Assembly (NCBI GenBank): GCA_030248215.1
Contig: JASANG010004122.1
Span: 62,001 to 126,000 of the forward strand
Reading direction: 5' to 3'
From: Enoplolaimus lenunculus
Lineage: Eukaryota > Nematoda > Enoplea > Enoplida > Thoracostomopsidae
Length of the DNA: 64,000 nt
Below the pieces are notes generated by a model. That model saw only the letters and a program-made list of their open reading frames with translations, did not search any database and was not told the DNA's origin. Positions 27,224 to 39,200 of this stretch are shown in pieces; within the stretch, counting starts at the first letter, position 1, and every line of letters begins with the position of its first letter. The position numbers were made by a program, and so were the translations under genes.

Positions 27224-27592
27224 GATGGTTTAAGAGCTAAATAATGTTGGGCAGAAATCGGTGGAGTTTCAGCAAAATGTTAATTTCAGCTGGAAAAGTT
27301 AATCAAAATAATATTAAATATTCGTCTAAAAATAATAAAAGTTGATGATATTTGTAAAAAATACATCAGGGTCACAATGTGGTGAAGGCTAATATCAAGT
27401 AGATATGGCCAAAGTGGCCCGTGTAGAGCATAGGACCCTCCCAATTTCTCTGGTAATATACCAGTTTTCCAAAACCTAATTTTATGGGTAATATCCCAAT
27501 TTTCCTAGTGAAGTCAAAATATGCCGGGAAAATTAAAATCGGCCTGGGCTGATGCTTAGGTTCAGTGTCCGGCTCACAGGAAATTTGAACGG
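27224..27592. other. Spacer between SLC24 and the retroelement
   Basis: AT-rich, no gene. It contains short phrases such as 'gggtaatatcccaattttcc' that resemble diverged repeats elsewhere (near 62500 and 63290). The SLC24 promoter should lie here. I found no copy of the right-hand terminal repeat of the neighbouring retroelement. Confidence 0.45.
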
Positions 27593-28384
27593 GTGATGCA
27601 AACGGCTAAAATTGTCGACAGCGAGTCCAAAATAAACCACTTCAGGAATCATGTGAAAGGACTGGCTGACCAATATTTGGATATTTTGGAAGAGCGGTAT
27701 GGACCATACGGCTCAGAGGAGTTCGGGCAATTAGTGCGCGAATTCCAGGAAAGGTTTGGAGAATCGACGGACCTGTCGAATAGAATGGCAGCGTTCCAGA
27801 GGATCAGGCAAAAAGGGGACGTGAGCGAATACGCTGACGAGCTGCAGTCTTACTGGGTAAGATATTTGGAGAAACAGTTTGCGAATACGGAGGAAAGCAG
27901 GGACTTGTTGTGTCAGACATTTGTGAACAACTCGTTCCCGGAAATGAAACAACGGCTGCAGCTGGGTATAGTGGAGTCGTTTGAGGAATTGCGGCGCCGT
28001 GCCTTGAAGTTGCAGAGGCAACTTGAAGCTGACGGCACGTTGAACGTGAAGGAAAAAGGGAGTAAAATGGAGTCGAAGCAGGAACAGCAAACGGGTGCGT
28101 CGAATGCACAACAGGCAAGGCAAAATACTGGCGCCGGGAATGCGCGGCGACAGCAGGCAGGACGTGCTCGTGTGAATAATCAGGAGCAAACGGAGGCACA
28201 GGGTTCAGGACAAGGTCAGCAGGTTGTATCTGACCAGGTGCCACGGGATTCAGAGCGAGTCAGGAAATTAAGGGAAGTCGGGTCGTGCTTCTTTTGTGAA
28301 GGACAGGGACATATCGCAGAGAAGCCAGAAAGGCGATTAGACAGAGGTAGCGAGAGACGGTGGAGCCGCGGTGCAGCAGAATAA
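27593..28384 (+). mobile_element. gag-like part of the Ty3/gypsy fossil
   Basis: About 263 residues, mostly helical and charged (phrases such as VREFQERFGE and RMAAFQRIRQKGDVSEYADEL are typical of retrotransposon gag), then a Gln/Ala/Gly-rich linker and a zinc-knuckle-like CFFCEGQGH. It overlaps the start of the pol-like frame by 14 bases, in a different frame, an arrangement common in this superfamily. Confidence 0.85.
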
Positions 28385-31300
28385 TGCTGGCAACGCTGGA
28401 AACAGGCAAGGACAGGCACAAGGAGGGCAAGGAGGGAGATTCCCGCCTTGCGTTCATTGTAACAGGACGAATCACCCGTCGAATGAATGTTTTCGGGCAA
28501 ATCGCCTACCGATACCGGGGTTGAACGCACCGTTACCCCCGATGACGTCGGCGAGTAGTAACCAGGTACAAGGGCCAGTGATATTGCAAAGGCAAAAGGA
28601 AGTACTGGGGCCGTGTATATCATCACCTACGGCCACAGCGCAGGAAAATGGAGCACCGAGCGTGCGGATAAGGAAAATGCATGAAGGGCCGATAACGGCG
28701 ACAGCAGGTGTAACAGAACCGGGTGTGAATTTCGTGGAAGGAGCCGCAGCGACAAAAGCTACGGGTCTGTACATCGAAATGAGTATCAGGAGTTATCAGA
28801 TAACGGGGATGCTGGATTCTGGCGCGGATGTGTCACTTATGCACATATCGGCGTACGAGAAATATTTCTCGGATTTACCCCTGGATGAAACGGTAAAGAT
28901 TTCATGCAGGACGTATAATAACCAGATAGCCCAACAGACTATTGGGTGTTTGAAATATCTGGTGACTATGGGCGGAACGACAAAAATGGCTAATATCCAT
29001 ATAGCCCCGGAAATGCAAACGGCGTTGATCTTTGGGGACGATATGTTGAATGATTTCGGCATCACCTTGGACTATAATAGGTCCTTGGTGATGGTGAACA
29101 GGAGAATCGTACGATCATGGCGTGCTCGCCAAGTGGTACGAAACGGGAGTTTGACGCATGAATGGCTGGAAAATGTGAGGCCGGAAGAACGGGCAAATAC
29201 TTATTATAATAGAAAGGAGCCTCAGGTACCGGAGTCGCTGGCTGTGCCGAAGGGGGATAAGAATCCTTCGACACAAGGGGCAGCGCAACAGGTGATGTTA
29301 GCGGGAAATGATATTCCGGCAGTATCAGAGGAGGTGATACCGACTCTGGAACAGGAAAGTGAACAGGAAAAGGAGGCACGGTCCACGGCGAAAGGAAATG
29401 AAGTACTTTCGACACAGGACGGTAGTTGGAAACAGGATGAAGGACAGGTATGGGCTCCGGAAGTAGAGCCGTTGGAGCAAAGGGAATCGAAAAAGGAACG
29501 GTTGCCCTGGGAAGGAAAACAGGTGAGAATTCAGGATTGGGCAGGAGAAATGGAAAAGGATAATACGGTAGCCCCTCGAGTGGCTAACGTATGCAGAGTC
29601 GCTGCAGCAGTACAGATCCCGGCGGAGACGACGGTGATGGTCTGTTGCAGGGTATGCGGTGAATTAGAAAAGGAAAGTGAAGTGGTAACGGAACCGCAAT
29701 TGGAGTCAGAGGCGTTGTTAGAGGCCTTGTTGATACCCAAGGCGGTGGTGAAAAATGAACAAGGGTGTGTATTCCTGCCGGTTTCAAACATTGAAGGAAG
29801 GACGATGCAGCTACTATCAGGTGAGATAGTGGCGTCAGTGGAACAGGCAGAGGAAATTACGGAAATAGTGAAACGGGAAGAGGCATTAGCCAGTATTAAG
29901 GCGACAAGAGGAGAGGAATTGCCTCAATTAGAGCAAATTTTACCGGCAGTAACCAGGGTAGCGGCCATGCCTGAAGGGCAGGACGCGTCAGAAGCAGACG
30001 ACTTTGTGAAGTGGCTGCTTGAACAGGTGGAAACGTATAAGGATGGAGAGATAGTGTTACCGGAGGAAGTAACACTGGAGGAACGGGACTATGAAGGAAA
30101 GCAACTGCGGATATTACAGGCACTGTTGCACCAGAATCAGGATGTATTCGGGAGAGAAGGAACACCCCTTAGTTCGACAGGGGTTGTGACACACCGGATG
30201 GAAATGTTGACGCGGACGCCGGTTCAGCAACGTATTCGTCGCGCGGCGTACGCAAGGAGGCAGATCATATCTGACTGCGTCAAGAAAATGTTGAAGGAAG
30301 GGGTGATACAACCCTCAAAGAGCCCATGGGCATCTCCGGTCGTTCTTGTTAAAAAGAAGGACGGGACCATGAGGTTTTGCGTGGACTACAGGCAAGTGAA
30401 TGAGGTGACGAAAAAGGATAGTTTTCCACTCCCGCGGATTGATGAAACGATCGATGCGCTGAGGGGTGCGAAATATTTTACAACGGTAGATCTGCAGTCG
30501 GGTTACTGGCAGATTCAGATGGAACAGGAGGATATTGAGAAAACGGCATTTATTTGTCATGAAGGGTTGTATGAGTTCCGGGTGATGCCGTTCGGGTTGA
30601 CAAACGCGCCGGCAACCTTTCAGAGGATGATGCAGATGGTGTTCTCGGGATTGCTCATGGAGATATGCTTATGCTATCTCGATGATGTCATAATCTTTTC
30701 GAAGTCTTTTAACCAGCATATGCTGGACTTGGAAAAGGTGTTTGACAAATTAAGGGATGCCGGATTGACAATTAAAGGGAAGAAGTGCTCGTTCGCCCAG
30801 AAAGAGGTGCGCTTTTTAGGGCACGTCGTTTCTAACGGAGGAGTACGGCCGGACGAGGACAAGGTTAAACAGGTGCAGAATTGTCGGGTGCCGAAGACGG
30901 TAACGGAACTGAGATCGTTTTTGGGCTTGACTGGATACTACAGGCAGTTTGTGCAGGATTATAGTGTGATAGCATATCCGCTAACACAGTTGACACAGGG
31001 AAGTCAAAAAGGGAAGTCGATAGTAAAGGAATGGGACCTGGAATGTCAGATGGCATTCGAGCAGTTGAAACAGAGGCTAACAGCGGATACGGTGTTAGCG
31101 TACCCGGACCATACGAAGCCGTTCCTGTTGTATACGGATGCGAGTCAGGAAGGAGCGGGCTTTGTCTTGCAACAGGTGGCAGAGGATGGAGAGGAGCATC
31201 CGATCCATTTTGGGAGTAAAAAGTTTTCGGAAACGGAGCAAAGGTATGCAATTACGGAAAAGGAGTGTTTAGCGGTGGTCGTGGCGTTTATGAAATTCAG

Positions 31301-32879
31301 GACCTATTTAATAGGAAGTACGACCACGGTTATTACGGATCACGCTCCCCTAGTACAAATTCTAGGGAAAATGAGGGTGATCGGAGCGTTGACACCACGG
31401 TTGATGAGGTTTGCTTTGAAACTTCAGGAATTTAAGTTCACGGTGGTGTATAAGCCGGGGAAGAAGCATAAGAATGCGGATGCGTTGTCACGTCCGCCGT
31501 TACTGGATACGGCGGAGGAGGATCCGAAAAAGCGGAAAATTCGGGAAAGGATGGAGCGGAGAGAGGAAAAATTGCTCCAGGCGATAAAGGAACAGCAGCG
31601 GCAGGAGGAACATATGACTCCTGCGGTGGCTAGAGTTGAGGAAAGCGGAGACCGAGTAGTGGATCCAAATTTGGAAGAGGAGGAACAGGAAATGGATGAG
31701 GAACGCGTGGAGTCAGAAGCTCTGACTCGACGAGGTGAGGCGCAGACGTATTTCGAAATAGAGGCGCCATGGGATAAACGACAGATGCGAGAGGCGCAGC
31801 TAGAGGATCCACATTTCGGCTGGATGATTAAGTTCATCGAGCAAGGGATTATGGAAGGTGAAGTTCCGGAGGATGTAAAGAAATGGGTTATGCAGAATGA
31901 ACCGAGATTCCTGGTGTATAAGGAAATTTTGTACCAGGCCAGGAAAAAGACAAAACCGGTGAAAACGGATATATTGGAATTCAGGCTCGCGGTTCCAGGT
32001 TTATTCCGGGAAACGCTGATGGAACAGGCGCACTCCACAAAGTATGGAGGGCATTTAGCTTTCGATAAAGTTTATGGAAAGCTGAACAAGAAATTTTACT
32101 GGCCGTCGATGGCGAAGGATTTACAGGAATACATCGATAGGTGTATTCCGTGTGCAAGGTTTAAACCAGGACCGAACAGGAGGGGACCGTTACAACCGAT
32201 AAAGGCGGTCGCCCCATTTCATATGTTAGGAGTGGACGTAATTGGGCCACTACTACCGACGGAAACAGGGAATAAATATATTGTCTGTTTTATGGATTAT
32301 TTTACGAAGTGGCCAGAGGCATATGCCACACAGGATCAGACGGCCAGGACGATATTGAGTTTGATTACGGACAGGTTGGTAAGGAAAAGGGCAATGGCCC
32401 AGAGGGCGCGCGTTAGTCCGAAGAGACCAACGGGCGGATATGTACGACCGGCTGCAGGGTCGGTGGTAAGTAGAATCGGACCAAGGCAGGCGAATCCGGT
32501 GTATAGTGCATCGGCTGTGCGATCACAGACAGCGCCTGGGTACCGAGGATCTGGAGCAGTAACGCAGAGGGTGGTTAGTAGTCCACCAGCTGGGTCGTCA
32601 GGGGTACGGCCACGAGTTCGGCAAGTGTCGGGCGAGCGGTACCCTGTACGAGTTGGCGGTCACGTGGGACAACCGCAAGTGGCACCTGGACGTGGCTATT
32701 ATAATCAACAAGTGGAGAACGTACGGCAGGCGATGCGAGAAAGCCGTCAAGTGGAACGACAGCGGCAGCAGCAACGGGCGTCGCGATCGGTGGCGCGCGA
32801 TAACCAGTGGGTGACGCAGGAGGAATTGGACGCCTATTATGCGGACGTCCCTCGCGAACTGCGTCGAAGCCATTTTTAA
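28371..32879 (+). mobile_element. pol-like part of the Ty3/gypsy fossil
   Basis: A frame of about 1500 codons. Early CVHCNRTNH, protease LDSGADVSLMH, an acidic Glu-rich spacer, RT (SPWASPVVLVKKKDG, FCVDYRQVN, MPFGLTNAPATFQR, CYLDDVII), RNase H (LLYTDASQEGAGFVL, ITDHAPL, NADALSRP), then an integrase HHCC-like region (YWPSMAKDLQEYI, CIPCARFKPG) and the beginning of the core (GVDVIGPLLP, DYFTKWPEAY). The C-terminal portion is Arg/Gln/Gly-rich and not a recognisable core. Treated as a fossil. Confidence 0.88.
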
Positions 32880-33337
32880 AAGAGTGGTAACGAACTTTTC
32901 ACTGTTATTTTGGGGCGATAAGGTGTCGTTTCGGGGGTAATGTTACGGGGTGCTAGGGTTGGTACTGGTACGCTGGGTAATAATCGTGGATTGACTTTAT
33001 TTGGGTTAGTATTTGGGTCGCTAGTTGGTAATGGTGCTGGGGGTAATGTAAACGGGTGCTGGGGTGCGCTGGTACGCGGGGTCGTTATTGGGATTATTGG
33101 ACGCATTGGCAATATTGTCGTGGGTCGGTGGATGGTTTGTTATTGTTACTTGGCAAAAGAACTGTAAAAGCAAATAAAAACAAATAAAAGAAAGAAAATG
33201 AAAATAAAAATTGTTGTTTGTTATTGTTATTAATTGTTGTGTGGATTTACGCTTTTTAGCGACGGCAAAAAAGGCAGTAAATAGGGCCATAAAATTTTGT
33301 TCGATGCCAGGGTCGGCATCTGTGCCGAAGGGGGGAT

Positions 33338-34549
33338 GTAGGTGGCTATGCCACACTTAAACCTATTTCAAACTAAAAACTAAAACTATAAAATAAAACC
33401 CTATATCAAAACCACACCTTAAGGGAGTCCCTGGCTCCACCTAGTCTCTCTTAGAACTTAAGTTAGGCTTAGGCGTTGCTACAAGGCGTAGAAATTGGTA
33501 AAACTATGCTATGGCGGCTGTGTCCGCAATGTAACTTACCTGGGGCCCTGCGTGGCCATTTAGTACTTGTTGATTAGTATCGCATATTTAGTTGGCTGGA
33601 TCTGCGACTAAGGACATAGCTAGGCTATGTCAGCACCAATATGGTGCTTTGTTATATGTGTGTCTCGGGAGTATTGTTGTTGTTGTTGTTGAAGGTACCG
33701 GATGTGTGGCTCTGGACCTCAACCGCATTGCGGACACCCAATTGTGGGTGTCGGCAAAAATGCAAATGAGGTCGAGATGCCGAAATGGGTAGCCAGGACC
33801 GGAATCAGTCTTGGTTTTGGAGCTAGTCAAATCAGTCGTTTAATTTTCTGTTGGAAGCGTGCATATTATACCTACAGTTTTCGAGTTTTGCGTTGGCGTA
33901 TTTGGGTTAAAGGCGGAAGTTCTTAGTAAGTAAGGTTGAATTGAATTTGATTAAGAATAGTCACGGTGGCATAGAATGTGAAGGAATTACGGCTTACGGC
34001 GTTAATCGGCAGTGCGCAAGGCGCGGAAATTACCCAGTATAGAATACTGGTGTTATGTGTTAAACAGGAAACTTGGGGTATTACCGGAGAACCTGGGAAA
34101 AGTAGTCTAATAAATCTAACGGGGTTAGATTTATTATTCTACAACGGCTAGGCCAAATCTAACGGGGTTAGATTGGTCGGAAATTTGGTGTAACTCTAAC
34201 GGGGTTAGAGTACACGGTTTTACGGGGTGTAATTCTAACGGGGTTAGGATTGCACGGATTCTGGAAAACGGTAAAAGTATTGGGTACGGTAAAGCCAGTG
34301 GCTGGACTAAACCAGATTCAGGCGTCGGCTTTAAGGATTCCGGCTCGGGTTGCCAGTTAAATTGCATAACCTGTAATTTGCTGGTGTTAATATTGAATAT
34401 TTGGTGTCATACGGGTTTCGGGTTGGGATTTATAATAAACATTTACCGGCCGCGTTTTACTAAATCAGAGCGATAAGCATACATCGAGATAAAGAACATA
34501 ACAGGCGATACAGGATACCGGCTTAAGGCAAAATCACGAACTTCTCACA
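33338..34549 (+). mobile_element. Putative right LTR of the Ty3/gypsy fossil
   Basis: A purine run (AAGGGGGGA, ending near 33337) is followed at once by TGTAGGTGGC, the usual arrangement of polypurine tract and LTR start. About 1.2 kb follows without a gene, including four short palindromes at 34107-34250, an AATAAA at about 34432 and an A-run at 34549-34565. With no second copy in the window the LTR limits are inferred. Confidence 0.5.
34107..34250. repeat. Four short palindromes (TCTAACGGGGTTAGA type)
   Basis: TCTAACGGGGTTAGA or a close variant occurs four times in about 145 bp (near 34109, 34158, 34192 and 34231). Each is a 6 bp stem around a GC-rich centre. Some spacers resemble each other, so this looks like a degenerate tandem array of about 40-50 bp units. 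Confidence 0.7.
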
Positions 34550-34584
34550 AAAAAAAAAAAAAAATTGCGCTCACAGCTTGAAAA

Positions 34585-34878
34585 ATGCACTCTAGTGAAA
34601 GACCCTTGCTACAGTTTCGACAGAATGAACCCACTAAAATTGCGCTACCCTGCAACTACACGCGAAAAAATACTCGTGAAGCATCGGATTCTCTGGCGAA
34701 AATAAAAAGCTTGAAAAATCCCTGTAGTTGGAAGAATACATCTTCACGTCCGAAACAAAAGGTTAGACACGTTCATGGTCATTGAAAAATTTGAGTCAGT
34801 TGCTACAAATATGATCTTTTCCAGAGGACATCAAAAAGGTACCGGATACGCTGCATGTTTAAAGCACTGACGTCAGAC
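34585..34878 (+). CDS. Two possible exons of an uncharacterised gene
   Basis: ATG at 34585 opens 59 codons (MHSSERPLLQFRQNEPTKIA...), Lys/Arg/Ser-rich, ending at a possible donor (AAG/GTTAGA) at 34761. After a short gap, CCAG at 34821-34824 opens RTSKRYRIRCMFKALTSD in matching phase to a possible donor at 34878. Both pieces are basic and plausible as coding, but the donors are weak and the intron would be only about 63 bp. Not recognised. It may be the 5' end of the gene at 36238-41690, or not a gene. Confidence 0.25.
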
Positions 34879-34942
34879 GTAGCAAATATTCGAATTCTTT
34901 GTTTTGTCGTGATGTAACGGCCTATTATTTTTTATCTGTGAT

Positions 34943-35210
34943 ATGTACCGTTCGCTGCACAAATGCGCTCAAGATTTTGTGAATCCTGACAACGATCGCA
35001 ATTTGGCTCAAAAATTGAATACATTAAAAGGCGCAAAAATTGAAACCGATGGATTTTTTTATTTCAACCTATTTTTATTGCAACTCATTGGAAATCAATC
35101 TGGCTGTTGACAGAATTGAGTCGGGAACTGACATTTTGCAATCTGGGAAATTACCAGGGCAGCAACTCGATAAATTAATCGAAAGATTAACCAAACATTG
35201 CAATAAGTAA
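34943..35210 (+). pseudogene. Small single-exon ORF interrupted at a T-run
   Basis: ATG at 34943 opens MYRSLHKCAQDFVNPDND..., which stays open to the T-run near 35049-35056. Beyond the run the coding-like frame is the adjacent one, reading EINLAVDRIESGTDILQSGK and ending KHCNK at the TAA of 35208-35210. The total of 268 nt is one base more than a whole number of codons (about 88 residues). Either a one-base indel in a homopolymer (sequence error or young pseudogene) or two unrelated short frames. The sequence is charged and helical and matches no family I can name. Confidence 0.3.
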
Positions 35211-35639
35211 CTTATTTGATTTGTGCAGTGCTATCAAACCTAGCTACTTAGTAACTACAATAGTGCAACACAAATACATATGCACACGAGTTTTACACAC
35301 CAATAGAAATAATAGCGCGATTTTAATAAAATTTACAACAATATACAGAAAAATATTTGTTTACCGAGAGGAAGCAGAGATTTGTGAATTATGACACACT
35401 ACTACTGAGTGCATATAAACATTAATTGTGCTTCTTGGTGTGTTGTTTATGATTGTTGCAACAATCATGTTTAGTAAGGACTACAGTGTGTTGGCCTCTG
35501 ACATTTTGTTTTTCGACAATTCTCTGCGAATATCTGCAAAACTGTGTATTGCGTGATGTTGCAAAACTGTGAACGCGGAAACATTGACTGGTTAGCTTAG
35601 ACATTCACAAAGATTTTAGGCAAGTGTTTTAAACAAATC

Positions 35640-35995
35640 CTGGTAAAATTTGGCACCGTTGAAATTGTAGAATTTTGTGCAATCTGTTTGTAACAGTTGC
35701 AAAACTAGCATTTTGCGCAAACTGTTGTTAACAGTTCCAAATTTTGCATGAACTGTTGTATTTTGTGCAAATTGTTGACAGTAATTCTAACTGTTGCATA
35801 TTTTGCAAACTGTTGGTAACAGTTCCAACTGTTGCATTTTGTGCTAACTGTTGGTAACAGTTCCAAATGTTGCATTTTGTGTAAACTGTTGGTACCATTT
35901 TCTAACTGTTGCATTTTGTGCAAACTGATGAGTTCCAACGGTTGCATTTTGTGTAAATTGTTCGTACCAGTTCCAACTGTTGCATTTTCGGCCAA
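35640..35995. repeat. Minisatellite with about 38-39 bp unit
   Basis: Eight or so imperfect copies built on AACTGTTGCATTTTGTGCAA followed by 'actgttggtaacagttcc'. Units differ by substitutions and small indels, and inner repeats of 'ctgtt' and 'aacagtt' give local inverted symmetry. Non-coding. Confidence 0.85.
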
Positions 35996-36237
35996 AACCC
36001 GCATTTTTATACTGCTTACCTTAATTTGTGAGAACCGGTTAGGGCGGAGTGCTTGGGGGGCGGCAGATCCCAATCTTGCTTTGGGTCCCTTGAAGTTGCG
36101 GGAAGTTCAGGAGGGTAGAAATCCACTGAGAACCTAATTTAAAAAGTTGTCTATGTGGAGAATGTGTTAATATACAAGTGAACCAAAAAAATTAAGTGTT
36201 GCGCCGCAACCAAAACTTTCGCAAATCAATTCGACAG

Positions 36238-39200
36238 ATGTGCGCATGTTGTGTTCTTGGCCTACCCATCCTTATTAAAAGGGTGGTAGATATTTTAGGT
36301 TACTTGAACTTGCGCCTGTTAAGTAAATTCGAACAGGTAAGTTGCTCCTCTTATAATGTTATTTCCATGATGCAAGCAACATCTACCCACAAATTGAGGA
36401 GGCCACGCGAAACTGCAAAGCGTTCTGGTTCATTTTTACCACGCGATAGCGCAGAAATGGCATTCTCTTGTCCACACAGTCATCAGGGACTTTTGGTAGT
36501 AGTCATAACAAAACACAGCAGGAAGTTTGCAGAAGAGCTAAATAGAATCTCCATAAAAACACACTATGTTTCAGTTTATCGTACAAAACCCAGAAATATT
36601 TCATTTTTTCGCGACTAATTTACTAATTTTTTGATAATTTCGATTGCAGTTAGCCGCGACCGAGCTTCGTAATTTAATAACACTCCGCTCTTTCAAAAAC
36701 ACATCAGCTTGAAATCAAATCTATGGCTTCTGCACAAAATGCAACGCTAACAGTTCTTTCGCGAGCCGGCAAAGTTTTGTGGCAAAATACAATAATGTTA
36801 AAAGAATTGTAAAAGTGAACACAACAGTATAATGATCGCAATTGTTTTTTCGGCCAATGTTACTACTCTGAGGGACGTAACAGTAGTATATAATCATGAT
36901 TCCTAGCCTAAAACTTTAGCATAAGAATAAGCCTATAACTAAGCCAAGAACTATTAAGTCTAAGCCAAAGAATTAGCCCAAAGCTTGCGCTTACTCTAAT
37001 GATCCCATGTGTGTTCATTTAAAAAACGGAAAAAACTTTTATTATAATGTGAGTAAATTACACGCAAATCAAGCGGCAAAACGTCGCGTAACCGTGAGAA
37101 ATTAGTTTTTCGCATGCCCCCGTCATCGCAAAGGCTGACTTACTAGAGAGGAATCATTGCGGATCCAGGAAACTCTAAAACGAGAAACCTCATGAGATAT
37201 AGTGGGCGCACTCGCGAGCATTCCGAGCCAGAAACCAAACGACATTTTTGAGCTAAACCTCTAAGTACAAAATCTCTGTTTCCCCCAATGTATCCGCCAG
37301 TAGGATTAATTGTTGGATACATGCCTGTCCTAAACTTCTAGAAAGACCAGGAATACACATGTTTACAGGCTATAAGTACAACGCCACTTTACTAAATCTA
37401 CGGTGGCTCCTCATAGGTGGATGCGAGGTGAGTAAATTTACGTCTTCTCTCGCCCCAGCAGTCCTATTGTGTTTCGCTTTCGCAAACATTAGTACATGAT
37501 TTTGAACGTTTTCGTTTTTCCGCTTTTTCCTTGAATAAACGGAAAATACGTTTTTTCCGGTCGATGCAATTTTTCCGGAAAAAACCAACCCTGTGCAGCG
37601 CCAATTAAGCAAACAGACGTGGCTGCTCATTTCGCATGCTGAACCGTAGTTGTGTTCACCAAATCCAAAATATCAAAGTTCTACTTCTGTAGAATTTTTG
37701 GTCCGAATTTTAAGTTAGTTTTTCCTAATTTTAATTTTTCCTATTAATGTGATTCACAAATCATGGCATGATCAAAATGTGTCATGTTTGGATGAGGTTG
37801 CTGTTGTTTATATTCTGTTTGTAATTAGCTCATTAGCTTTCGGTATTGTATGTTCACAATTTCTCTAAATTTCTTTAATAGTTTTGTTTAGCATTGGCAC
37901 CATCGGTGCCAAAATTTTACAAAATTCTTCATTTGTACGGTTATTGTTTATTTGGTGTAAAATCATTCTTTTCAGAAAATAATAGAAAACCTATGTTGTA
38001 GTACAATTTTATTAAATTTTCACAAATTGTTTTGCGTGTTTAAAAACGAAACAAATGCAACAGTAAAAGACATTCGCATGCTGTATAAAAGCTGGGTTCC
38101 AAAAATACAAAATAATAACTTAGTTCATTTTCGCCAAATATTTCCGACTAATTATTCTGAAGAGATCAATATTCAAACATTAAACCTTTGTGGTCACACA
38201 GGTATCCATAATGGTAAACTGCAGCACAATTACTCAATTCCCAAAAGTATAGTGCGAGCAACTGAGCAGAAATTATGCACGCGCAATAAACGCTTAATAC
38301 GCAGTGTTTAACATTGACTAACCGTAATGTGGAGTCAATATCTCTATAAGTCAAGCAAAAAAATTAATTTAAAGCTTAAGCTTACTCTATTCTAGTCCCA
38401 ATCAAAAACTCTCCGACCCTAATCCTTACATGGGCCGCTGCCTTAAAAATGTCTAGTAATGAGTAATGGCTGCAAAATTCTGGGCTTAAATGGGATGAAC
38501 CAATTTTCCTTCATTTTTCTTTTGATATAAGCGTAGCAATCAGAATAGTTTTTAATAATATTGAATTCTGCTTAGTTTAAATTCTTCTGTTCGAAACTGT
38601 ATTCGCAACGTGTGTTCATCACTTATCGGCAGTCAGTTATATACCTCAAACAGTGATTGGTACAAGAAACCAATGCAAACACATGTGCTAAACATTCGAA
38701 ACTCACCATTCATTGGGTTTTGAATTTCCATTAAGAATAAGATCACTGATGTCCATGCAACAAAATTTCGTGTTTTCCCACTTTCATCCGTAACTCACAT
38801 AGCAGCTAGTTTTGCTCTAACTATAACAAGCTTCAGTTAAACAATAAACCTTGTTTCTTAGGCAACGTTATGATTGCATGAGGCTAAAGTTGCTAAAAAG
38901 GTGCTTCTGAAATCACCTGCAGCAGAGATGGTTACATTTTTTAGAAAGCGTTAGTCATTAGTGACTTACGTAGAAAGCGTGAAAGCAAAATGGCTGGGTT
39001 TCTGAAACTATACTTAAATATAAATTTGACTTAAACATTTGCAAAGCAACTACTTAACCATGTTTTCGTTTCTAGAAGCGTGCTTAGTACTTAAGTTTAT
39101 CAAACCATTTGACATGGATCAAGCTACTGATTCTAGAACACCGTCAGTGGTCTTTATTGCACACTTAAGGGTACCTTCTTAATACAAAGTAAAATTATAC

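Larger units (their letters stand above)
27593..34549 (+). mobile_element. Ty3/gypsy-type LTR retrotransposon fossil
   Basis: Parts in order: a gag-like frame (27593-28384) with a helical capsid-like region and a zinc-knuckle-like end; a pol-like frame (28371-32879) with protease (about 28800-29060), reverse transcriptase with the YLDD core near 30674, RNase H (about 31120-31490) and an integrase region from about 32000; then a non-coding tail and a putative right LTR from about 33338. Domain order protease-RT-RNase H-integrase is that of Ty3/gypsy elements. The long open frames suggest a young insertion, but the copy is broken, with roughly two breaks, and no matching left LTR was seen, so the left edge is only a minimum. 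G-rich base use sets it apart from its AT-rich neighbours. It transcribes away from SLC24. Confidence 0.9.

Noticed and set aside
27224-27592. Left LTR of the retroelement
   Set aside because: No stretch here resembles 33338-34549, and no LTR-like end could be placed.
27731-32873. Many open frames antisense to the retroelement
   Set aside because: They mirror the long G-rich plus-strand frames, and none has a motif of its own.
32940-33167. Glycine-rich open frame after the pol-like region
   Set aside because: A low-complexity reading of GGTNN-rich sequence with no family resemblance; its antisense is also open.
35640-35995. CRISPR-like array
   Set aside because: Units follow one another without unique spacers and vary internally; the window is animal DNA. 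It is a minisatellite.
37880-37975. Exon reading VPKFYKILHLYGYCLFG
   Set aside because: The frame looks coding, but the gap to the next acceptor would make an intron of about 21 bases, and no upstream partner was found.
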